Assembly (NCBI GenBank): GCA_025526915.1
Contig: JAHLKH010000095.1
Location: 33,741 to 97,740, forward strand
DNA length: 64,000 nucleotides
Reading direction: 5' to 3'
Source: Entophlyctis helioformis
Lineage: Eukaryota; Chytridiomycota; Chytridiomycetes; Chytridiales; Chytriomycetaceae
Below are positions 56,127 to 64,000 of the stretch, piece after piece; within the stretch, counting starts at the first letter, position 1, and each line of letters begins with the position of its first letter. Under the pieces are notes generated by a model. That model saw nothing but the letters and a program-made list of their open reading frames with translations. It did no database searches and was not told the DNA's origin. A program made the translations under genes and the position numbers.

Positions 56127-58013
56127 ATGAGCAGCCAGATCCACTCGATCAACGCCAACAGCAGCGCCAACGCAAGTGCAGCGACGCACGCCGACAACGA
56201 CGGCGACAAGGCCGCCAGCGACAGCGCTGCTCGGTTGCGCAAGCTGCTGCTGCCGTCGGACATCAAGGTGCTTGTGTCGGGCTGCGACATCGACGGCATC
56301 CCGCGCGGCAAGACCATCTCCATCGACAAGCTCGTCAAGTCGGTCAAGGACAACGGCTTTGGTGCGTGCGTCGTCTGCGTATCTGCCCGCCAGCCTGTGC
56401 CGGTCGCCGCCTGCAGCCCAGCGGGCCCGCCATGTGGCCCTCGCTGCCGGCCGTCTCTGCTTGTCCGGGCCGTCTGCCCTGTGCCTGCCCCTGCAGCCTG
56501 CAGCCTGCGATGGCGGCGATGTCTGTGCCACCACGGCCGTGCACACAACCGTGCACGCACCTCCTCGCCATCTGGCCCTTGACTGACCTGCCTTGGCAAC
56601 GCTGGTGCACCAATCCGCTTGACCACCTGGGCACCACCCACAGGCTTCTGCAGCGTCGTCTTTGGATGGGACCTCCACGACACGCTGTACAACCCCAAAC
56701 CGCCGCTCCTCGCTGGCGATGCTGGGTTCGCAGACGTCATCGCTCGCATCGACACCACGTGCCCGCCTCGCCGCCTCCCCTGGTCGTCCAACATCCCGCT
56801 GTTCATGGTCGACTTTTGCGATCCACGCACCGGCGCACCACTCCCCATGTGCCCGCGCTCGCTCCTCAAGCGCGTCGTGGGCGAGGCGGCGGCGCTCGGC
56901 ATCAAGGTCCTCTCGGGCGTCGAGTACGAGTGGTTCAACTTCCGTGAGACTCCCGAGACCCTGCATGCCAAGCAGGGCGTCGGCCTCGCACCCCTCACGA
57001 CCGGCATGTTTGGATACTCGCTACAACGCCCACATGTCAACAAGGAGCTCTTCCGCGACATTTACGATCACTGCCATGCGCTTGGCGTGCCGCTCGAGGG
57101 TCTGCATACCGAGACAGGGCCGGGCGTGTTTGAAGCCGCCATCGCGTACACCGACGCGTTGCAGCTGGCGGATCGCGCGCACCTGTTCAAGATGGCTGTC
57201 AAGCAGATCTCGCTAGACTATGGCGTAATCTCGTGCTTCATGGCCAAGCCGTACGGCGATCAGCCCGGATGCTCGGGACACATGCACTTTTCTCTGGCTG
57301 ATATCGAGTCCATGGCCAACCTGTTTGCGCCGGGCGACACGCACAGCGTCAACGCGGCTGCCTCGTCGCCCGTGGCTGAGTCGCCCGACACTGGATATGC
57401 TGGATCCGTTGATGGCGCATCACCAGTTGAACAAACAAAGGCATCAGGCAGCGGCATGATGTACGGCATGACGCCCGCGATGCAGTGGTTTGTCGCCGGC
57501 GTGCTGGCGGGCCTCCCCTCCATCATGGCCATCCTGGCACCCAACATCAACAGCTACAAGCGGCTCGTGGAAAACTTTTGGGCTCCGCTCACCGTGTCGT
57601 ACGGCATCGAGAACCGCACCACCGCCATCCGTGTGATCCTGCCGCCCACATGCTCCGCGTCGGCATCGCGCATCGAAGTGCGGGTTCCCGGCGCCGACAG
57701 CAACCCGTACCTCGTTGCAGCCGCCATCATTGGCTGTGGAATGCACGGCCTCAAGACCCGTCTGGCGCTGCCGTTCCCGCCTGCATCGACCGACGCGGCG
57801 TCTCCCCCTTCTGCTGGCGCAAAGCACGACGAGCCGCTGCCGCGTAGCCTGCAGGAAGCGACGGCGCGCATGATGGCCCCGGACAGCATGGCGCGGCGTG
57901 TGCTGGGCGATGGCTTCGTGGACCACTACGGCGCAACGCGCATCCACGAGTGCCGCCTGTGGTCGACGGCCGTCACCAACTGGGAGCTCAAGCGGTACAT
58001 GGAGACTGCGTGA
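56127..58013 (+). CDS. glutamine synthetase-like (GS-I/lengsin type) ligase
   Basis: Two exons, 56127-56361 and 56644-58013, about 534 residues. The first has VSGCDIDGIPRGKTISIDKL, the second FDPRTG-like FCDPRTGAP, GVEYEWFNF (metal Glu), LEGLHTETGPGVFEAAI, AKPYGDQPGCSGHMHFSL (metal-binding His), NSYKRLVENFWAPLTVSYG, IENRTTAIRV and EVRVPGADSNPYLVAAAII. These match the fungal/animal GS-I-like group (FluG C-domain, lengsin), which act on glutamate amides or polyamines rather than as the main GS; the substrate cannot be told. An insert with Ser/Ala (57350-57460) interrupts the fold. Ends 88 bp before element copy 2. Confidence 0.88.
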
Positions 58014-58100
58014 TCTCTCACCCCGTGCACCGTCTGCCTGTCACCGTCTGCCTGTCACTGTCTGTTTGCAATGAAGCGTCTTTCAAGCTTGTTCAGATCG

Positions 58101-59495
58101 AGGGGGGGGGGTAATTGATTTCGTTCCCATAGAAAACCTTGCGCCGGCACCTGATTGGCCGGCTGGTTTGCCTCGAATTTTGTTCAATTTGGCATCCAAT
58201 TTTCAGACTTTTTGAATCCAATTTCATATTCTTGTCCGAATTCCCAGTCACTCTGAGCGGTCTGCAGCCGATGCCTTCTCAAGTCGTGGTCGCTTTGGCG
58301 CTGGCTTGTGGTCTGCTGAGCCTGCCCAGGGGCAGCAGTTGGTTGCGTGTTGGTAGTGTCACGAAGAACTCTCGTGCGACTGTCTGTTGCAGCTGTTGGC
58401 CTTCTGCATCCAGTCGGCCCTCTTGTGTGTGCTGCTGGGGCTGCCTGCTGCAATGTCCGAACGGGCGATGTCACAGGCGACACAGACTCACTGGCATCTG
58501 CCGCTGCTGGTGTCTTCCGCTTGCTTGGCACTCTTTGACGGCTGGCTGTTGGCGTGGCAGCTACAGCAACGGTTGGCTCTCCAGGCTCGTCCGCAAGGTC
58601 CTAACCGTCGTCAAGATAGTCAAGGCACACAGTGTCAACAGAGTCGCAACTGTTGACAGCCATCGCACAAGAGGCAGACGGGCTCACCAACAAGGTCATG
58701 GATGGATCACTCGGCGTATTGTTGAGCTGCTGTATCATCGAGCTGCTGTAAGGCATCGCGCTTGGCTTGGTCTGACTTTGAGAACTGTCGAGGCGATACA
58801 CACAGAATGCCTGCAGCAATCCTGCTCACTCATGTCAACCTCTGTCCTGGCTGCATTGGTGTAGACAGCAAGGTCACAGCGACGAGTGTCTTTGCAACAG
58901 CCAGCAGCGCAGATGATCAGCAAGTCTTGCATTCAAGGCACGATGCCGTCGCACCCCGTCATCCACAGCCAACAGCCATACCCACCTGGCTTGTCAGCAT
59001 GCCCGTGAATGCAATGACGAGCAGCATGCACAGTCTCGGTCAACAACAAAGGGCTGATCGACTGCAGGCTGCAAAGAACAAGTCGTCTCAGACCTGCTGG
59101 CGACTGAAGTCAACAGCATCCAAAGTCGGCAATGAAGACACCGTGCCCAAGGAGAAACTCGCCTTGCACCATCATCACAAGAAAGTGCGACACATTTGTG
59201 AGATCTGGGATGACTACTTGGTCAAAGATTGGAGGATTGTCATGGTGTTGGTTGGCAATCTCTGTTCCAAAGAGCCAGATAGCGATATGGCGCATCTCAG
59301 CACTGCTCAGAGCACAAAGGAGGGCTGGGCATCAGGTTGGAGGTATTCACACAGATGAGATCTAGCAATTCCATGCGCACTTGGTGATTCCAACTGCGGC
59401 ATGGACCCTATGAACAAGGCTGGATGGGCAACCAGTGCTGTGGCTGCCATGCCAGCATCCAACCGCCGTTGAGCATCAAGCAAGCCTTTGGTTGC
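58101..59495 (+). repeat. conserved leader repeat, copy 2
   Basis: Counterpart of 17137-18538, about 90 percent identical near the left end and about 98 percent over the last 400 bases by eye. The long minus-strand frame of copy 1 is interrupted here, so it is unlikely to encode protein. Confidence 0.75.
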
Positions 59496-59914
59496 AGATT
59501 CAACCTATGAGCATTGTGGAATCGAGGTGATCTGGGTTGATGATCTCAGAAGCCACTTCAACTTGACAATGGGCGTGGCGCTCTGGGTGCCACCAACCCT
59601 TAGATCACTGCCTGTTTCAAGAGGGGTGGCGCTTCTACCGATGCGTGCGCCATTGTGCGCGCCATCACACTCCAGCATCAACCAAGACGTCAAGGTCTGC
59701 TGTGACGCGGTTGTCTCTGCAGAAGAATGCCGGCTGTCACCAGTCGAGACTGCCACAAGCAGGATGGCCCTTGGTATGCTGCCCAGTGGCCATCAAGCCA
59801 TACCCTTCAAGATGGGCTGTAAGCCAGCCTCAAAGCAGAGACGATCTGTTAGATTATTGTCTGTTGGCTTTTCCAATTCCGTGTCTCGCGACTCTCCCTT
59901 CCCCTTGCTGTTCT

Positions 59915-60058
59915 ATTCAATTGCCTGCCACAGACACTGTCGCCTGACAGCTCCTCTTCCTTTTGTCTGTGCCTCAGGTACTTCTTAGAATACACATTCA
60001 ATTGCCTGCCACAGACACTGTCGCCTGACAGCTCCTCTTCCTTTTGTCTGTGCCTCAG
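59915..60058 (+). repeat. 62-bp direct duplication in copy-2 spacer
   Basis: ATTCAATTGCCTGCCACAGA... to ...GTGCCTCAG occurs at 59915-59976 and again at 59996-60058, identical by eye, with about 20 bp between. Absent from copy 1. Confidence 0.85.
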
Positions 60059-60485
60059 CCAAACCCGCAGTTCCCTGTGCCTTTGCCGCACTCAAGCAGG
60101 AACTCTGACACGATCCGCATCAATGCCATCTGTTTGCTGCTCAGAGTGACTGGCCAAGAACAATGAAAATGATATTAAATTTGGCGACCAGTGGCGTCCA
60201 ATCATTGTGCTCGGCCAAAGGGAACAAATGCCTTGTGCCGAGCCCAGCTTGCCATCCACGGCCATGCTCATGGAGGACGAGGCGTGGAGCCCTTTTTTAC
60301 TTGTCCATTGTTCCACTCTTGGGCTGCTCGCTCCAAGGAATGGAGAAGGGATTTCGAGCTTTCCGTGACACTCTGCAACTGTCTGATTGAGCTTTCAGTG
60401 CCGAGGAGTTCTGCACGATCAGCAACCGCACACGCACTCGCACACACACGCGCACAATCAGCAGCCGCGCACGCACGATCAGCAA

Positions 60486-60487
60486 CT

Positions 60488-60574
<87 letters not shown>

Positions 60575-60650
60575 CACACGCACACGCACGATCAGCAACT
60601 GCGCACACACGCACACACACGCACGATCAGCAACCGCACACGCACACACG
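60486..60650 (+). repeat. long CA tract before copy-2 start
   Basis: (CA)n of about 90 nt at 60489-60577, flanked by repeated CGATCAGCAACNGC + CACA units at 60415-60650. Same position relative to the ATG as in copy 1, but expanded. Confidence 0.9.
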
Positions 60651-60656
60651 CACAAC

Positions 60657-63600
60657 ATGGGCATCATCGGCCAGTCTGCACATTCCAGGAAGGCAAAGGC
60701 CGTCGTCGTACACAAGGACGTGCCTTGGTCCTTGGCGTTGACATTTGTGTTGGACAATGCACAACCGCCACGAGATCCGAGCGACACCAACACGGCCACA
60801 CCCAGCACTTGCGGCATCGTCCACGTCGATGTGATGAGCGTCTTCTTTGCGTACTTTATCGGGCAAGGAAGGCCTGATCTACAACCATCCATGGCCGAAC
60901 GAAAGTCAGTCCTCGAGCCAGTACTCGAGTCGTTCATTGGCAAGTTCGGCGACAAGCACACATACGTCTTTCATGTTGACGGCAGGCTTGGTGACTCTGG
61001 GCTTAAGATCGAGCACAGGCACCGTGCCGTCAAGGTCCTGAATGGGGTGGCCACTGTTCTGCGGTGCATTCGCAAACGCGGCAAGTGCAAGAGATCGAAA
61101 CACTTGACCAGGTGCGTCCACTTCTTCATGCCACATCGAGGCGATTCTAACTAACCATCAATGATCCAGGAAAGACAGACAGGCGCTGCGATGTTCGTTC
61201 ACGCTCACGCACGACGACAAGCAGCGTATTTACGAGGCGATCGCGGAGATCCTCGAGACCAAGCCACAGCATACGGCTCATTGGTGTGACCACGAGGCGG
61301 ACGTTTGCATCGCCCGGTGCGCAGCCAAGTATGCAAGAAATCCAAGGTATTGACCGCCATCGCAACTGTATGTTTTGATTGACGGCTAACAGTCTTCATC
61401 TTGCAACAGCGACACACCAATGGTGGTTATCGCCAACGACTTGGACTTGGTGATGCACTGCGACGGCCGCTGCCCTGTCATCACGATGAGCATGCGCAAG
61501 GGACGTGACAGCGAGATCCGGTCTTATAACCATGCAGGTATCCCGTCCACTGCGTCAGCCATGGGAGTGTACGAGTTCACTGGCTCTTGCCAAACTCTAG
61601 CTGCATTCGCCAAGAATGACTTTTTCGATTGCTACGGGCGTGGTGCGTGCGATTCCTGGCTTCATGCTCTGTATTGTCATCCATGCTGCGATGCCGACTA
61701 ACATGCATTGCCACTCACATCATCTTGCAGGCATTGGTTTTGGTGCCAAGTTCATTAACGAGTACGTTGATGGCATGATAAGCAAGCGGGGAATCACGGA
61801 TCTGGCCGGCTTCCGTGATCGCCTCCGCAACCGCAAGTTTTCCGACGACTTCCTGACGGGCCTCAGGGACGCGTACGTCAAGGACTTGTTGCCAATCGGA
61901 GGCGAGGACCTCGCCAAGGCATTTCTCAACGCCTTTGATGTTTTTGTTTACCTCGACGAGTCAGGAGCTTCCGCCGCGGCGTTCAAAGCCCCAAGCAGAA
62001 GCAGCGGTCAATCTCGTGATGCGCAAGGGCAGAGGCAAGTCATTGCGCGATCGGTCAAGCACGCGGCACTGTTGATGCATTTGCATGCAGAGCACTGTAC
62101 TGACCATCCATCGCCACATGGAATGACAGCGGCAATGTGAGGAGACGGAAGTACTGCAGTCGGATGCACAAGAGTTCATTGTCAGACCAGTAGCAGAGAC
62201 AGGCAGGGGAGATGGAGGGTACCTGCAGTCGGATGCACAAGACGACAGCTGGGGCAAGTCTGATGCATCGACTGCTGTCAAAAAGGCGCGATCCAATAAT
62301 GCCCATGCAGCCATTGGCACGCGGCATCAGTGCACAATGAGAGACACATTGCAGCTCGTTACAGGCAAGGCTGCCGTCAAGACCGCCACAGCTCAACCAA
62401 GGTACTCATGCATGTGATCTCTGCAGGTTCTCGCATTGCTGACTCTGTTCTCCTGTCCTTGATGCAACTTTTGGATCGTGATGCAGTTGCCAGCGACATG
62501 ACGGCTGCCTCCTGACCCACTCCAACTGGCAAGAACGACACCCAGACTCCAACGTCGTGCATCTGACGCAGAGCGACATCAACCGGCACCTCGAGACCAT
62601 TGTCAGCAGCGAGCAAATGGACACCGCGTTTGAGCAGGTCAACGGCTGCCCGATCGCATTTGACTGCATTATCAAGCACGCGGCGGGCCGTCTCTCTGGC
62701 AATCATGGCGGAGTGCGGGCCGCGACATTCTGGCGAGGATCAGCCGGGCGGCAAGCGCGCGACTTGTAGCGCTTGCCTGCAAGAAGCCTCCTGTACGGGA
62801 AGCGCGCACGTTGCTCAACAAACCAGCTTGGGCCATTCAGCATGCAACCGTAAGTTTCTGCATGACTTGGACTCATGTGCATTCTCGCCTTGAAGTGTCT
62901 AACCCAATCCACTGTCCATCGAACCAGACTGTCGCTTTGGTGATGCAGACCAGCTGAACAAGATCGTGTATCCTCCATGCGTACCCTTTGAGCATTCATC
63001 AACTCCAAGTACGTGCTGCTTGCATCAGAATGACTTGACACCATCCACTCACAGTGCTGCCTTTGTCGAATGTGCTACTTTAGTACCAGAAACGCAGAAA
63101 AACAAGCAGAAACCCAAGTATCAAGGCAAGATCAACACCCGCCGCGTTTCCTCAAAGACCTTTGCCGAAATCCGCGACAGGGCCATAAAACAGCTGAAAG
63201 ACCTGAAAGCTCAAACGAAGGGCCAACCAGTGACACTTGTCGAGCAGCTAGCCGAGGCTATTGCTCTGCTAAAGTCGATCATCGAGCAGGCATTGGTGCG
63301 TCTCTGTCTACACTGGCCGTGTGTGCATGTGATGACTTGGTGCAGTCGCTCATTTTTCCAATTGACAGGGGCTTCAACCGCCAACGCCGCCCAAGCGTAA
63401 ATGGTCATCTACCAACTGTTGGCCTGGACAAGCACAGCGGGTTGTCTTTTCTCTCAATCGAGCTGCAGACACCCAGACGACGGTTAGTTCTGATGTACCA
63501 TTGATGCTTGCATATGTATTTTGTGCACTCGGAATGCATTGCTCATGTTGCCATCCAACCTCTGCAGGCACCACGCCCTCTCACGCCAGCCATGCTCGCC

Positions 63601-64000
63601 AAGCTCAAAAAGAAGAGCGAAACGGAAGCTGTAGATACTGAGGCAAAGAAAGGCCGCGAAGACCAACAGGCAAAGGTCAGGCCTGCAGCACCGCAGGTTT
63701 CCTTCTGGCACAACGCGAGTGTAAGTGATGTATGCTGTGCGATGTGCTGTGAGAGCACTTGCTGACATGCGTGTTTTGGTAGAGTCGTCATTCGCTCACG
63801 ACGGGCACTACAGCTGAAGCTCAAGAAAGATGAGCCAGATCGTTACCGCGCGATTCATAACACTCCTTGCGGCCATCGGCGACAAGGTGCGGCAATCAAA
63901 AGGAGGCGCAACCAATCTACCCGCTGTGGACGCGACCGATCGACCCGCTGTGGACGCGGCTGATCGTTGTGGCATGAGAGTGCTATACGAGGTACGATTT
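60657..64000 (+). CDS. FEN/XPG-Fanzor fusion, copy 2 (partial)
   Basis: Exons 60657-61111, 61170-61346, 61410-61642, 61731-62034, an enlarged exon to 62401, 62487 to about 62849, about 62927-63019, 63084-63295, 63370-63483, 63569-63720 and 63783-63991. FEN acidic sites are all kept: VDVMSVFF, FHVDGRLGDSG, CDHEADVCIAR, VIANDLDLVMH, KNDFFDCYGRGIGFGAKF (even closer to the FEN1 GIG-P-K-A turn than copy 1). The linker has TPPKRKWS, and VVIRSRRALQLKLKK aligns with copy 1's IVRRSRWALHLLIRK. Protein identity with copy 1 is about 55-60 percent in the first exon. One-base losses are apparent near 62715 and 63830, and the exon at about 62849/62927 is one base out of phase. The catalytic Fanzor half is beyond the window. 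Confidence 0.7.

Larger units (their letters stand above)
58101..64000 (+). mobile_element. FEN/Fanzor element, copy 2 (cut by window end)
   Basis: Begins A + 10 G (58102-58111) then TAATTGATTTCG, as in copy 1. Order: leader 58101-59495, spacer, CA tract 60486-60650, FEN domain, linker exons, and the start of the Fanzor half. The flank ATCGAGGGG resembles ATCGCGGAGGGG at copy 1. It lies just after the glutamine-synthetase-like gene, in the same orientation as that gene. The right end is outside the window. Confidence 0.75.

Noticed and set aside
60415..60650. CRISPR-like array from regularly spaced GATCAGCAAC units
   Set aside because: Spacing is irregular and the separators are CA-repeat variants, not unique spacers; this is a eukaryotic microsatellite region.
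1..64000. tRNA or rRNA genes
   Set aside because: No A-box/B-box pair with a foldable cloverleaf and no rRNA-like block was noticed on either strand by eye.

Overview
This is an intron-rich, GC-rich, gene-dense eukaryotic window, most likely from a zoosporic (flagellated) fungus such as a chytrid. Support: fungal-type cell-wall and secretory genes (GH76 GPI-anchored mannanase-like, Mnn1-like mannosyltransferase, Phs1-type dehydratase, ERO1) sit beside cilium genes (CFAP141, MOK kinase). Introns are mostly 50-120 nt with TGAC-like branch sites close to the acceptor, and several use a GC-AG donor. Start codons of divergent pairs are 2-60 bp apart in places. All exon models were read by eye from splice signals and frame.

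Layout. 1-17.1 kb: LUC7, ZCCHC9, CFAP141, a Gln-rich hypothetical, a GPI-anchored secreted protein, an isochorismatase/AlkB fusion, an F-box/LRR protein, a small hypothetical, a GH76 protein and multispanning membrane protein A. 17.1-26.6 kb: a mobile element carrying one very long multi-exon gene. 26.9-31.1 kb: an ankyrin-repeat protein and membrane protein B, a paralogue of A. 31.2-58.0 kb: PCID2/Thp1, Mnn1-like GT, Dap1/MAPR, PP2C, MOK, RING membrane protein, LSM5, family-16 methyltransferase, inositol polyphosphate kinase, ERO1, GPI-anchored LRR protein, coiled-coil membrane protein, Phs1 dehydratase, glutamine-synthetase-like. 58.1-64.0 kb: a second copy of the element, cut by the window edge.

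The outstanding feature is the element. Its gene encodes, in what looks like one ~1,880-residue protein, an N-terminal FEN1/XPG-type flap-nuclease domain with all the usual acidic residues, a basic linker with an NLS-like stretch, and a C-terminal Fanzor (eukaryotic TnpB-like, RNA-guided RuvC) nuclease. The second copy preserves the FEN domain and linker order, so the arrangement is not an accident of one locus. Both copies start with a G-tract followed by the same ~1.4-kb leader, which is more conserved between copies than the protein-coding part.

Caution on base quality: at least nine places, in host genes and both element copies, show a one-base loss that breaks an otherwise continuous conserved reading frame. 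Several lie at short homopolymers. Residual sequencing indels are a likely cause, so the element copies should not be called pseudogenes on this evidence alone.
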